Shown here: positions 50,385 to 59,093 of the stretch, piece after piece
Position numbering within the stretch: the first letter of the stretch is position 1
How the letters are laid out: every line of letters begins with the position of its first letter
Assembly (NCBI GenBank): GCA_964245825.1
Contig: CAXTNT010000002.1
Span: 124,001 to 188,000 of the forward strand
DNA length: 64,000 nt
Origin: CAJCIY01 sp964245825
Lineage (GTDB): Bacteria > Actinomycetota > Actinomycetes > Mycobacteriales > CAJCIY01
Reading direction: 5' to 3'
Program-made: the position numbers and the translations under genes
The notes under the pieces: generated by a model
What the model was told of the DNA's origin: nothing
The model's input: the letters and a program-made list of their open reading frames with translations, nothing else
Database searches by the model: none

Positions 50385-51287
50385 ATGACCACCCAGACCG
50401 ACCGCACCGAGCAGATGCACGCGCTCGTCAAGGCGTTGGTCGAGCAGACCGCCGAGCTGCGAACCACGGAGGGCTGGCAGCGCTGGCTCAAGTTCGCCTC
50501 AAGTTTTCGCCACTACTCCCTGTCGAACCAAATGCTGATCTTGAGTCAAAGGCCGGATGCGACGCAGGTCGCTGGCTTCCGGCACTGGCGCAAGCTCGGC
50601 CGTCACGTCCGCAAGGGCGAGCGGGGCATCGCCATCTACGCACCCACCAGTCGGCGGGTACGTCCAGAGGACGACAGGGACGAGAGCGTTCGCCGCATCG
50701 TCACTGGCTTTCGGCTGGTGCACGTCTTCGACGTCGCCCAGACCGAGGGCGCTGCGCTCCCCACCTGGGAGCTACCCGCTGTTCAGGTCGATCACGAGAC
50801 CCTCCTCTGCCGCGTGGCGGAGGCCGCGACGGCCCAAGGCCAAGCGATTCGGCTGGCGGATCGTGATGCCGCAGGCGAGGCGAGGGGTTGGTTCGAACCA
50901 GCCACCGGGCTGATCTATCTGGTCCGCGGCTACCCCGCGGCCGGTCAGCTGCGGACGCTGCTACACGAACTGGCGCACGCTAGCGACGTGGGTCGAGCGC
51001 TCCGAACCAGAGCCGAGTCCGAACTGCTGGCTGAGGCCGCCGCCTACGTCGTCGGGGTGGGACGGCTCGGCATGGGGATGGAGGATGCGTCGGCTACCTA
51101 CGTTTCCTCTTGGGCCCGGTCCCTCAACGACCTCGCCAAGCTCGCCGGCGATGTCGTGTCGGTGGCGCGTGTGGTGGAGCGGCTGGTAGAGGCCGCCCTT
51201 CCGACCTCCAGCGACACGAATCGTCCGCACGAGCGGACGTCAGACATCTGCACGCTCATGCAGTTCGAGCCGGAGCGGCTGGACTAG
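50385..51287 (+). CDS. ArdC-like antirestriction protein with HExxH protease domain
   Basis: A 300-residue protein. The N-terminal ArdC domain (residues 15-110: YSLSNQMLILSQRPDATQVA, VRKGERGIAIYAP) binds single-stranded DNA. The C-terminal domain has the zinc motif RTLLHELAHASDVG and SELLAEAAAYVVG giving the third ligand. ArdC protects incoming conjugal DNA from host restriction. GAGGAGG lies before the ATG. Confidence 0.85.
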   Translation: MTTQTDRTEQMHALVKALVEQTAELRTTEGWQRWLKFASSFRHYSLSNQMLILSQRPDATQVAGFRHWRKLGRHVRKGERGIAIYAPTSRRVRPEDDRDESVRRIVTGFRLVHVFDVAQTEGAALPTWELPAVQVDHETLLCRVAEAATAQGQAIRLADRDAAGEARGWFEPATGLIYLVRGYPAAGQLRTLLHELAHASDVGRALRTRAESELLAEAAAYVVGVGRLGMGMEDASATYVSSWARSLNDLAKLAGDVVSVARVVERLVEAALPTSSDTNRPHERTSDICTLMQFEPERLD

Positions 51288-51342
51288 AGCAACAGGGCCG
51301 GGGATGGTTCCGCTATTCCTGGCCTACTATTCATTGCGGCGT

Positions 51343-52083
51343 TCACTGCTGTGGTGACCAAGCCGAGACGGACATCATCGCGATATACTGCGGCACCGTG
51401 CGAATGTCCTCCACCTTCAATAGAACGATAACCCCGCCGCTCGTCTGCAAGCAGTAGCTACTGCCCCTGACGAGAGTTGCGCTTCCGTTGGATGGATTCC
51501 GCGTTATGTCCGTGGCGCACTGGGTCGGATCTTGAATCGGACCGGCTAGTGGCTCGCTGAGCTGCGAATTGCTGACTTTCACGGTCTGCTCGTCCACGGC
51601 GCAATTGTCGAGCGTGAGGTCCCATTTGCTTGGATCTTCAAGAAGAGTTTCGACGCCGGTCGACACGTCGGGTCCCGCCGCATTGGAAAAGCTAATAACT
51701 GTTGAGCCAGCGCAGCTCCCACCGGGAGCTGATATGTGGACGCTTTGGTAGATCGGATCGAACGGTTCTGCCGGTGTGCTTGGAAGGTTGGTCGATGCCG
51801 AAGATGGGAGAGGGGCTGTCGGCGTAGATACCAAAGGCTGCGGCTGATGACTGAGTGAAGTTGCAGGTCCAGTCCGCCGGTCTCCTAGAATCCAGCCATG
51901 AATGCCAAAGACAGTGTTTTCACCAAAGCTAAGAATCGGTATCAATACAAGGAGAAACGCGAAGAGCTGAAGTGGTCCAGGGAGGCGGCTATAGAAGTAG
52001 GCTAGCCGTGTCAGAGGCCTTATCCCCGAGGTCGGGGGGCCCGAGAGCTGTTCATCGGAATACACGACGGGCAACTTCGGCAT
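51343..52083 (-). CDS. membrane-anchored protein of unknown function
   Basis: A 246-residue protein: basic N-terminus, one helix (LQLFAFLLVLIPILSFG), a Pro/Ser/Thr linker, and an extracellular domain with four Cys (PGGSCAGSTVISF, TLDNCAVDE, PTQCATDI, SSYCLQTSG) that could form two disulfides. It is on the opposite strand to the other element genes and is AT-richer; a surface cargo gene such as an exclusion or receptor protein is possible. Confidence 0.65.
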   Translation of the reverse strand: MPKLPVVYSDEQLSGPPTSGIRPLTRLAYFYSRLPGPLQLFAFLLVLIPILSFGENTVFGIHGWILGDRRTGPATSLSHQPQPLVSTPTAPLPSSASTNLPSTPAEPFDPIYQSVHISAPGGSCAGSTVISFSNAAGPDVSTGVETLLEDPSKWDLTLDNCAVDEQTVKVSNSQLSEPLAGPIQDPTQCATDITRNPSNGSATLVRGSSYCLQTSGGVIVLLKVEDIRTVPQYIAMMSVSAWSPQQ

Positions 52084-52220
52084 GTCAGCTCCTTGCTCAG
52101 TGCCGGAACATTACCAAAGCTGGGTCCACTGCGCCATGGGCTGTCATCTGGAGCGTTGGCAGGGGGAAAAGCAGCTCCCCGTGGTGGGTACGACGCCAGA
52201 CCTCGGGAAGTCAAAGGGCT

Positions 52221-52245
52221 CTTGCTTCCTAATCTATGAAGCAAG
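52221..52245. promoter_or_regulatory. element operator copy 3, before the XRE repressor
   Basis: CTTGCTTC-N9-GAAGCAAG, perfect 8-bp arms. TATGAT (52249-52254) just after it is a good -10 for the repressor gene at 52275. Same core as the copies at 46867 and 46943, so autoregulation is likely. Confidence 0.8.
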
Positions 52246-52274
52246 CTGTATGATGAGTGCAAGGGAGGTACGAA

Positions 52275-52658
52275 ATGAAGGATGAGCTCAATGAACTGGG
52301 CCGCTTCGTGCGGCAGGCACGGGTCGCGCTCGGACTGACCCAGCGAGACTTGGCGGAGCGGCTCGGCGTCTCGGCCGGCCACTACGCCAAGATCGAGGCC
52401 GGTTACGACGAGGCTTTGCCGAGCCCGCGAATGACGCTGCGCCTGTCTCGGGTCTTGGGCGTCGACTACGAAGAGCTTTATGCCTTCCGACCAGAGCCTA
52501 CCGAGGAGCTTCCAGAACTCCCGGTGTATCTACGTAGTCGCTATGGCCTGACCGGCGAGGCGGCCAGCGAGGTCGAGACCTACGTCCGGGAGCTACAAGC
52601 AAGATCAACTAGCAAGAAAGGAGGCGACGATGGCAGCAGGCACTCTCGCTCAACTTAG
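52275..52658 (+). CDS. XRE family repressor of the mobile element (ImmR-like)
   Basis: A 127-residue protein. The HTH is LGRFVRQARVALGLTQRDLA, ERLGVSAGHYAKIEAGYDEA. The C-terminal tail is charged (LRSRYGLTGEAASEVETYVR). GGGAGG is seven bases before the ATG. It overlaps the ImmA/IrrE-like gene by 29 bases. This pair is the ImmR/ImmA type of switch known from ICEBs1, where the protease cleaves the repressor to induce transfer. Confidence 0.85.
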   Translation: MKDELNELGRFVRQARVALGLTQRDLAERLGVSAGHYAKIEAGYDEALPSPRMTLRLSRVLGVDYEELYAFRPEPTEELPELPVYLRSRYGLTGEAASEVETYVRELQARSTSKKGGDDGSRHSRST

Positions 52659-53211
52659 AGAATTAACCCCGTACCGGGCGCTCAGCCCCGATGAGGCGCA
52701 GCGAATCGCGGAGCTCCAGGCCACGCGCCTTCTCCTCATCTCTGGAGTCACGGAGCCGGCCATCCCGGAGACGGTGATCACGCGGCTGCCGCGCGTCCAG
52801 GTCGAACGGCTCAGCCTGCCTGTGTCGGGCTCGTCCCACTGGGTATCGGGCCGCTGAATCGTCGCGCTGAACGCCAACGAGGCCTACGTGCGCAACCGCT
52901 GGACCTTGGCTCATGAGCTCAAGCACATTCTGGATCACCCCTTCATCGACCGGCTCTATCCCGATCTGATCCATCAGGACGCGCGTCGTCGGGCCGAGCG
53001 TGCGGCGGACTACTTCGCGGCGTGTCTGCTCATCCCGCGCCCGATGCTGAAGCGGCTCTGGGGCAATGGGACTCAGGACGTGGAGGCGCTCGCTGACGTC
53101 TTCGCGGTCTCAACGCAGGCCATGAGCTACCGCCTCCAGCAGACCGGCCTTGCCGAGCCGACTTCTCGCCACTACTACCGGTCTCCCTCGGCCGTTCAGG
53201 CTGCGGCATGA
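52630..53211 (+). pseudogene. ImmA/IrrE-like metalloprotease gene broken by an in-frame TGA
   Basis: Two open stretches in the same frame, 52630-52857 and 52858-53211, are split by TGA at 52855-52857. Read through, they give a 193-residue ImmA/IrrE protein: VERLSLPVSGSSHWVSGR, stop, IVALNANEAYVRNRWTLAHELKHILDH. The zinc motif HELKH and a later AERAADYFAACLLIP (third ligand) are intact. The stop stands where relatives have Trp, so one TGG to TGA change explains it. A downstream restart giving 107 or fewer residues with the zinc site is possible. Confidence 0.85.
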
Positions 53212-54884
53212 AGACGGCTCTCGTCTACCTCCGCGTCTCGACGGCCAAGCAGGTCAACAAGGAGGTGGACCCGGACGGCATCAGCCTGCCGGTGCAGAAG
53301 CAGTACGTCGAGCATCGATCGACTGAGCTGGAAGCACTGATCGAGGAGTACTTCATCGACCGTGGCCAGTCCGCCCGGACCACGCGCCGGGATGAGTTGC
53401 AGCGAATGCTGAAGCGGCTGCGGGAAGGGCCGCCCGTTGACTACGTCATCGTGCTGTCGATCAACCGACTGGCTCGCGACGTCGGCGACTTCGACCGCAT
53501 CTGGGACGACGTCATCACGCGCTCGGGTGCGCAGCTGATCTCGGTGCTTGAGACGTTCGACAACTCTCCTTCTGGCCGGTTCATGGCCCATGTACTAGCG
53601 GCAAAGGCTGAGTACGACTCGGCGCAGACGTCTGAACGCGTCGTCATGGGCATGGCTCGCAAGGCCCAGATCGGGGGCACGGTCGGGAGGGCGCCCATCG
53701 GATACAGCAACGCCACCAACATGATCGACGGTCGTCCGGTCAAGCTGGTCGAGATCGACGAGACTCGCGCTCCGCTGATTCAAGAGGCCTTCCAGCTGTA
53801 CGCCACCGGTGACTGGAATCTGGTCCGCCTGACCGAGCACCTATCGGACCGGGGCTTACGCACTCGCGCCACCATCTCGCAGCCCGAGAAGGAGCTGGCG
53901 CTCAGCCAACTGGGCAAGATCCTCCACAACCCGTACTACGTCGGAGACGTGGTGGTGAAGGGCGTGACCTATCAAGGCCGGCACACGCCACTGATCGGGC
54001 GCGACGTCTTCGAGCGCGTTCAGGCCGTCTTCTCGGCCCATGACGCCAGCGGCATTCGCACCCGTCGCCATGACCACTGGGCGAAGGGGCTGGTCTTCTG
54101 TGGAGACTGCGGCGCCCGCATGACACTCGCAGTTGCGCGCGGGAAGTATGTCTACTGGCTCTGCATGGGCCGAAACCGGGGCGAGGGCTGCGAGATGCCC
54201 TACACGGCGGTCGAGCGCGTCGATGAAGTGGTGGTCCGCGAACTGGAGCGCTGGCGGCTCGACCCTCAAGACATCGCGGCCGGCCGCGCGGACCTCGCCG
54301 TTTTCTTGGGCGAAGAGCGGTCGGGGCTCCTGCAGACCATCAAGACACAGCGGCGGCGCCTCACCTCTCTCGACGACGAACGCACTCGGTTGTTGCACCT
54401 TCATTTAGAGGGCGCAATCGACAAGGACCTGTTGATGCGTGAACAGAAGCGGGTCACGAAGGAGATGGGTCAGGCGGACGGCATCCTTCAGGCAGCTGAA
54501 GCAACCCTGGGTGACGAGGAGCGGACCTACGACTACGCCGCGTCACTCTTGCTCGAACCTGGCGCACGGTTCGCTGCACTGGCTAACGACGAGGCGCGTC
54601 GACAGGTGGCGCTTGCGCTCGTGTCGCGCATCAAGCTCTCGTCCACCGCGGGCTCGTCGGTGACGGTGCGGTCTGAGATCACGTTGCTGCACGCTGCCGT
54701 TAAGGAGGCAGGAGGAGCCCGATACGAACGACGGCGGACCGCCATAGTCGAGAACAAGATCTCTACTGAGGGTCTGGACGATTGGCTGACCAGCCTAGAG
54801 CCGGGCGATCCCGACCGGGTTCTCGTCGGGGTTGGAAGCTCGCCTGAAGAGCGTGTTCCACTAAATAACTTCTGGAGCGGGTGA
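53208..54884 (+). CDS. large serine integrase
   Basis: A 558-residue serine recombinase. The N-terminal resolvase domain has the nucleophile Ser11 in LVYLRVSTAKQ, plus VIVLSINRLARDVGDFDRIW and SPSGRFMAHVLAAKAEYDSA. The recombinase domain follows, then a zinc ribbon (FCGDCGARMTLA, YWLCMGRNRGEGC) and a coiled coil (~380-440), the order of phage-type large integrases. The final codons for Trp-Ser-Gly and the stop (54873-54884) are also the 3' end of tRNA-Gly, so the gene abuts the attachment site. The ATGA overlap with the ImmA-like gene puts it in the repressor operon. Confidence 0.93.
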   Translation: MKTALVYLRVSTAKQVNKEVDPDGISLPVQKQYVEHRSTELEALIEEYFIDRGQSARTTRRDELQRMLKRLREGPPVDYVIVLSINRLARDVGDFDRIWDDVITRSGAQLISVLETFDNSPSGRFMAHVLAAKAEYDSAQTSERVVMGMARKAQIGGTVGRAPIGYSNATNMIDGRPVKLVEIDETRAPLIQEAFQLYATGDWNLVRLTEHLSDRGLRTRATISQPEKELALSQLGKILHNPYYVGDVVVKGVTYQGRHTPLIGRDVFERVQAVFSAHDASGIRTRRHDHWAKGLVFCGDCGARMTLAVARGKYVYWLCMGRNRGEGCEMPYTAVERVDEVVVRELERWRLDPQDIAAGRADLAVFLGEERSGLLQTIKTQRRRLTSLDDERTRLLHLHLEGAIDKDLLMREQKRVTKEMGQADGILQAAEATLGDEERTYDYAASLLLEPGARFAALANDEARRQVALALVSRIKLSSTAGSSVTVRSEITLLHAAVKEAGGARYERRRTAIVENKISTEGLDDWLTSLEPGDPDRVLVGVGSSPEERVPLNNFWSG

Positions 54885-54946
54885 CGAGAATCGAACTCGC
54901 ACTGTCAGCTTGGGAAGCTGATGTTCTGCCATTGAACTACACCCGC
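54873..54946 (-). tRNA. tRNA-Gly(CCC)
   Basis: On the minus strand: acceptor GCGGGTG ... CACCCGC, D-arm GTTCAATGGCAGAAC, anticodon arm TCAGC-TTCCCAA-GCTGA (anticodon CCC), T-arm GCGAG-TTCGATT-CTCGT, then T and an encoded CCA. 74 bases. Its 3' end overlaps the integrase stop. In relatives a tRNA-Gly also lies next to dcd. Confidence 0.95.
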
Positions 54947-55001
54947 GGGAGACCAGACACTACCGTCCGGCGCGCGCCTGCCAGCGGCTAGCCTCGGGGC
55001 C

Positions 55002-55577
55002 GTGCTGCTCTCCGACCGCGACATCCGAGCCGAGATCGAGGCCGGCCGGGTCCGGCTCGAGCCGTGGGACCCGACGCTGCTCCAGCCCTCGAGCGTGGAC
55101 CTGCGGCTCGACCGCTACTTCCGTACGTTCGTGAACCACCGCTACACCCACATCGACCCGGCCACCCAGCAGGACGAGCTGACCAAGGCCGTGGAGACCG
55201 CCCCGGACGAGCCCTTCGTCCTGCACCCGGGCGAGTTCGTGCTCGGCTCCACGTACGAGGTGATCACCCTCCCCGACGACGTCGCCGGCCGACTGGAAGG
55301 GAAGAGCTCGCTCGGCCGGCTGGGACTGCTCACCCACTCCACCGCCGGGTTCATCGACCCGGGATTCTCCGGGCACGTGACGCTCGAGCTGTCCAACGTC
55401 GCCAACCTCCCGATCATGCTGTGGCCGGGCATGAAGGTCGGCCAGCTCTGCCTGTTCCGGCTGTCCTCACCGGCGGAGCACCCTTACGGCTCGCCGATCT
55501 ACGGCTCGCGCTACCAGGGCCAGAGCGGGCCCACACCGTCCCGGTCGTTCCAGAGCTTCCGCCGCGGGCTGGACTGA
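55002..55577 (+). CDS. dcd: dCTP deaminase
   Basis: A 191-residue trimeric enzyme of the dUTPase fold. LLQPSSVDLRLDRYFR, GRLEGKSSLGRLGLLTHSTA, GFIDPGFSGHVTLELSN and QLCLFRLSSPAEHPYG are family motifs; catalytic Arg and Glu lie in these. It converts dCTP to dUTP, or directly to dUMP in the bifunctional forms of actinobacteria. GTG 55002 is the start; the gene is the first core gene after the element. Confidence 0.95.
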   Translation: MLLSDRDIRAEIEAGRVRLEPWDPTLLQPSSVDLRLDRYFRTFVNHRYTHIDPATQQDELTKAVETAPDEPFVLHPGEFVLGSTYEVITLPDDVAGRLEGKSSLGRLGLLTHSTAGFIDPGFSGHVTLELSNVANLPIMLWPGMKVGQLCLFRLSSPAEHPYGSPIYGSRYQGQSGPTPSRSFQSFRRGLD

Positions 55578-55807
55578 GACTGAGGGTGTGGTGAGCCGCG
55601 GCCGGCTGGCTTGACCGGGACGTCGGTCGTTTCGACTCAGGGCAGGTGCCCCGCGCCGCCAGCCGATCCGCGGCCAGCGATCTCACCTCCGACATGGTCA
55701 CAAGTCTGACTAATTGGCGACCACGTCCATGGGGCTCTCCGGAGGTTGCGCGCCGGTTGGCCGTGCCTATCCACCCGCTTGGACTGAAGAGTGAGGCCTC
55801 CGGCCGC

Positions 55808-56401
55808 TCAGGTGACGGTGATCGGGATCGTCTGCAACCGGGTCTGGCTGTGGTCGGGGTTGGCCCGGAACAGGCCCAGCGTGTGCGGTCCCGCGGGCAC
55901 CGCCACAGCCAGCTGCACGGTCTGCTCCCCGAAGCAGCCCGCCAGGCCGTCGGACTCCACCAGCAGCTGGGTCTCGTCCCGCGGCACCCCCGGGTACGGG
56001 GTCCCCGTCACCTGCCCCTGCGCATCGACGGTCACCGCCTGCACGTCGAGGTACACCACGTACGTGCCGGCCGACGGCCCGGTCACGGCGATCTTCACGA
56101 AGCCACCGACGGGGAAGCTGGTGCCGCGGATCGCGAAGGCGGGTGTCGTGCAGGACTTCGCCAGCCCGGACGCCGCGTTGCTGCCGCTGTGCACGACCCG
56201 GACGACCGCCAGCACGGCGAGCACCGCCAGCAGCGCGTACAGGAAGCGGCGGTTGGGCCGGTAGAGGCCGCGCCGCCCCGGGTCCTCCGGCGCCGGCAGA
56301 CCGAACCGGCCGCGCCGGGTGATGGGATCGTCCGCCGGCGGCCCAGGTCGCCGGCTGTCAGCCGGCGTCGCCGTCGCCCGGCTCGTGGGGTGGCTGCTCA
56401 C
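55808..56401 (-). CDS. membrane-anchored protein downstream of the EtfD-like gene
   Basis: A 197-residue protein: a Pro/Arg-rich cytoplasmic start, one helix (RFLYALLAVLAVLAVVRVV) and an extracellular beta-rich domain (GFVKIAVTGPSAGTYVVYLD, QTVQLAVAVPAGPHTLGLFR) with two Cys. The GTG at 56401 overlaps the end of the EtfD-like gene by 44 bases. No family recognised. Confidence 0.7.
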   Translation of the reverse strand: MSSHPTSRATATPADSRRPGPPADDPITRRGRFGLPAPEDPGRRGLYRPNRRFLYALLAVLAVLAVVRVVHSGSNAASGLAKSCTTPAFAIRGTSFPVGGFVKIAVTGPSAGTYVVYLDVQAVTVDAQGQVTGTPYPGVPRDETQLLVESDGLAGCFGEQTVQLAVAVPAGPHTLGLFRANPDHSQTRLQTIPITVT

Positions 56402-58739
56402 CTGAGTCGCCGTCGGCGGCCACCGGCTCGCTGCTGCCGGCAGTGGCCGCCGCCTGCGGCTCGGTGGCGTCGGCATCCGGGGCGTAGGCGGGCTCCGAGC
56501 TCGCCGGCTCCTGCTCGGTCGAGGTGACCGCGCCGGCGGTCGCGGCCAGCTGCGGGGTGTCGGCGAGCGCGGTCTCGTCGGGGGTGTCGCCGACGGGCGC
56601 CGTACCCGGGTCGCCGGCGCCCACGAGCGCGGGCCGCCGCGCCGGGGCGAGCGAACGGGCCAGGATCTGCGTGACGTCCAGGACCTCGACCTCCTCGCGC
56701 GCCGAGCCGTCCTGCTTCTTGGCGGTCACCGCGTCCGACAGCATCACGAGGCAGAACGGGCAGGCGGTCGAGACGAAGTCCGGGTCGAGAGCCAGCGCCT
56801 CGTCGACGCGCTCGACGTTGACCCGCTTGCCGATCTTCTCCTCCATCCACATCCGCGCACCGCCTGCGCCGCAGCAGAAGCCGCGTTCCTTGCAGCGGTG
56901 CATCTCCTGCTGGCGCAGGCCCATCACCGCGGACAGGACCTCACGCGGCGGCGTGTAGACCTTGTTGTGCCGGCCCAGGTAACAGGGGTCGTGGTAGGTC
57001 ACGAGACCTTCGACGGGCGTCACCGGCGTCAGCGCCCCGGTGTCGACCAGGTGCGCCAGCAGCTGGGTGTGGTGGATGACCTCGTACTCCCCCCCGTGCT
57101 GCGGGTACTCGCGGTTCAGCGTGTTGAAGCAGTGCGGGCAGGTGGCGACGATTTTCTTGGCGCCGATGCCGTTGAGCACCTCCACGTTCTGCTGCGCCTG
57201 GCCGAAGAACACGTACTCGGCGCCGAGCCGGCGGGCCGGGTCGCCGGTGCAGGACTCCCCGTCGCCGAGCACCGCGAACTCGACGCCGGCCAGGTTCAGC
57301 AGCTCCGCGAACGCCTTCGTGACCTTCTTGGAGCGGTCTTCGATCGCGCCCGCGCAGCCGACCCAGTAGAGGTACTCGACCTCGTCGGGGATGGTCTGGC
57401 CGGGCTTCACCACCCGTACCTCGAAGTCGACCTCCTCGATCCAGTCGTTGCGCGTACGCGGGGACACACCCCACGGGTTGCCGTTGTTCTCGATGTTGCG
57501 GAGCATCACGCCGGCCTCGCTCGGGAAGGCCGACTCGATCAGCACCTGGTAGCGGCGCATGTCCACGATGTGGTCGATGTGCTCGATGTCGACCGGGCAC
57601 TGCTCGACGCAGGCCCCGCAGGTGGTGCAGGACCAGAGCACGTCCGGGTCGATCACCCCGCCGTCGGCGACCGGCCCGACCAGCGCGCGCTCGGCCTCGC
57701 GGGTCACGGACTCGGGCAGGCCCGCGCGGTCGTCCTCGGCCGTCAGCAGGTACGGGGCCTTGGCGAACGCATGGTCGCGCAGGGTGGTGATCAGCAGCTT
57801 GGGCGAGAGCGGCTTGCCGGTGTTCCACGCCGGGCACTGGGACTGGCACCGGCCGCACTCGGTGCACGTCGCGAAGTCCAGCAGGCCCTTCCAGGTGAAG
57901 TCCTCGACCTTGCCGACGCCGAAGACGTCGTCCTCGCCGGGGTCCTCGAAGTTGATCGGCTTGCCGCCGGAGGTCATCGGCAGCAGCTCGCCCAGCCCGT
58001 CGGGGCGCCGGGAGAAGGTGACGTTCAACGGGGCCAGGAAGATGTGCAGGTGCTTGGAGTAGACCACCAGCACCAGGAAGCCCAACACCACCGCCAGCTG
58101 CAGCAGGATGAAGGTCGTCTCGACCCAGTGGTTGTAGGAGCCCGTGCCCAGCAGCTTGGACACGCCGTAGGAGAAGTAGGAGTACTTCGGCGACGGGTCG
58201 GTGTACGGGAAGTGGCCGGTGTTGATCTGCGCCCCGCGGTAGACCACGAGTGTCACGACGACCATCGAGATGAGGAACAGCACCATCCAGGCGGCGCCGG
58301 TGTGGCTGCCGAAGAAGCGGCTGCGGCGTCCGAGGCGGTGCGGGTCGCGGTCGACCCGGATCACCGCGAAGGTGGCGACGCCCACCAGGACGAGCGCCGC
58401 GAACGTGTCCTCCAGCGTGCCCAGCCAGGCCTCCTGACCGAAGCCCGCCCAGTCGGCCTTGAACAGTGCCGCGTACGACTCGACGATCGTCAGCCCGAGC
58501 ACGAGGAAGCCCCAGAACGTCACGAAGTGGGCCGCGCCGGGGACGGACCACTTCAGGAGCTTGCGCTGGCCGAAGACCTCCGGGACCTGCTTGGCCAGGC
58601 CGGCCGGCAGGTTCGCGAGCCGGTCGGGGGCGGGCTGGCCGGAGCGGGCCAGCCGCAGCAGGAACAGCAGCCGGTTGCCGGCGATGGCGAACGCCACCAC
58701 CGTCAGCCCGAGGCCGACGCCGAGACGCACTGCGGACAC
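56358..58739 (-). CDS. etfD: EtfD-like membrane Fe-S oxidoreductase
   Basis: A 793-residue protein of the Rv0338c (EtfD) type. The N-terminal ~270 residues hold about six helices of a NarI-like heme b domain (GAAHFVTFWGFLVLGLTIVE, TTFILLQLAVVLGFLVLVVY). Two 4Fe-4S motifs follow (CTECGRCQSQCP and CTTCGACVEQCP), then two CCG domains (ATCPHCFNTLNREYP, GFCCGAGGARMWMEEK, ACPFCLVMLSDAV). EtfD moves electrons from ETF, reduced by acyl-CoA dehydrogenases such as the FadE5-like enzyme here, to menaquinone. The C-terminal ~110 residues are an acidic, Ala/Pro-rich tail. Confidence 0.92.
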   Translation of the reverse strand: MSAVRLGVGLGLTVVAFAIAGNRLLFLLRLARSGQPAPDRLANLPAGLAKQVPEVFGQRKLLKWSVPGAAHFVTFWGFLVLGLTIVESYAALFKADWAGFGQEAWLGTLEDTFAALVLVGVATFAVIRVDRDPHRLGRRSRFFGSHTGAAWMVLFLISMVVVTLVVYRGAQINTGHFPYTDPSPKYSYFSYGVSKLLGTGSYNHWVETTFILLQLAVVLGFLVLVVYSKHLHIFLAPLNVTFSRRPDGLGELLPMTSGGKPINFEDPGEDDVFGVGKVEDFTWKGLLDFATCTECGRCQSQCPAWNTGKPLSPKLLITTLRDHAFAKAPYLLTAEDDRAGLPESVTREAERALVGPVADGGVIDPDVLWSCTTCGACVEQCPVDIEHIDHIVDMRRYQVLIESAFPSEAGVMLRNIENNGNPWGVSPRTRNDWIEEVDFEVRVVKPGQTIPDEVEYLYWVGCAGAIEDRSKKVTKAFAELLNLAGVEFAVLGDGESCTGDPARRLGAEYVFFGQAQQNVEVLNGIGAKKIVATCPHCFNTLNREYPQHGGEYEVIHHTQLLAHLVDTGALTPVTPVEGLVTYHDPCYLGRHNKVYTPPREVLSAVMGLRQQEMHRCKERGFCCGAGGARMWMEEKIGKRVNVERVDEALALDPDFVSTACPFCLVMLSDAVTAKKQDGSAREEVEVLDVTQILARSLAPARRPALVGAGDPGTAPVGDTPDETALADTPQLAATAGAVTSTEQEPASSEPAYAPDADATEPQAAATAGSSEPVAADGDSGEQPPHEPGDGDAG

Positions 58740-58829
58740 GCGTTCCTCCTCGCGCCGTGGCCCCGGGGTCGGGTGCGGGCCGCGCCACGATAACCGCCCG
58801 TCGCGTCCTAGGCCGGGTGAGCCCGGGCG

Positions 58830-59069
58830 TCAGCCGGCAGGCGCGATCCGCCGCCAGGAACTTCGGGCGGCCAGTGCGACGAGCAGGCTGACGAGCGCCA
58901 GTCCCACGATGATCACGACCTCGAACGATCCGTCGTGGTGGTCCGGGTCCCAGCCGGTGAGGCCCTCGATCCAGTCTCGCCAGAAGATGGTGAGCACTGC
59001 CAATGCTCCGGCCACGACTGCCGCGACGGACTCGACGTACGCGATCGTCCTGGGCCTGATGCTCTTCAT
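58830..59069 (-). CDS. small two-helix membrane protein
   Basis: 79 residues with two helices (VESVAAVVAGALAVLTIFW and VVIIVGLALVSLLVALAARS) joined by an acidic loop (DWIEGLTGWDPDHHDGSFE). It is last in a row of three co-directional genes (61141 to 58830). The pattern resembles short ABC-associated membrane proteins but no family is sure. Confidence 0.7.
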   Translation of the reverse strand: MKSIRPRTIAYVESVAAVVAGALAVLTIFWRDWIEGLTGWDPDHHDGSFEVVIIVGLALVSLLVALAARSSWRRIAPAG

Positions 59070-59093
59070 TCGGTCTCCCTGCGCTGTGGGCCG

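Noticed and set aside
56898..58793. 631-aa plus-strand frame over the EtfD gene
   Set aside because: Antisense shadow rich in Val, Arg and Gln; the minus frame has Fe-S motifs.
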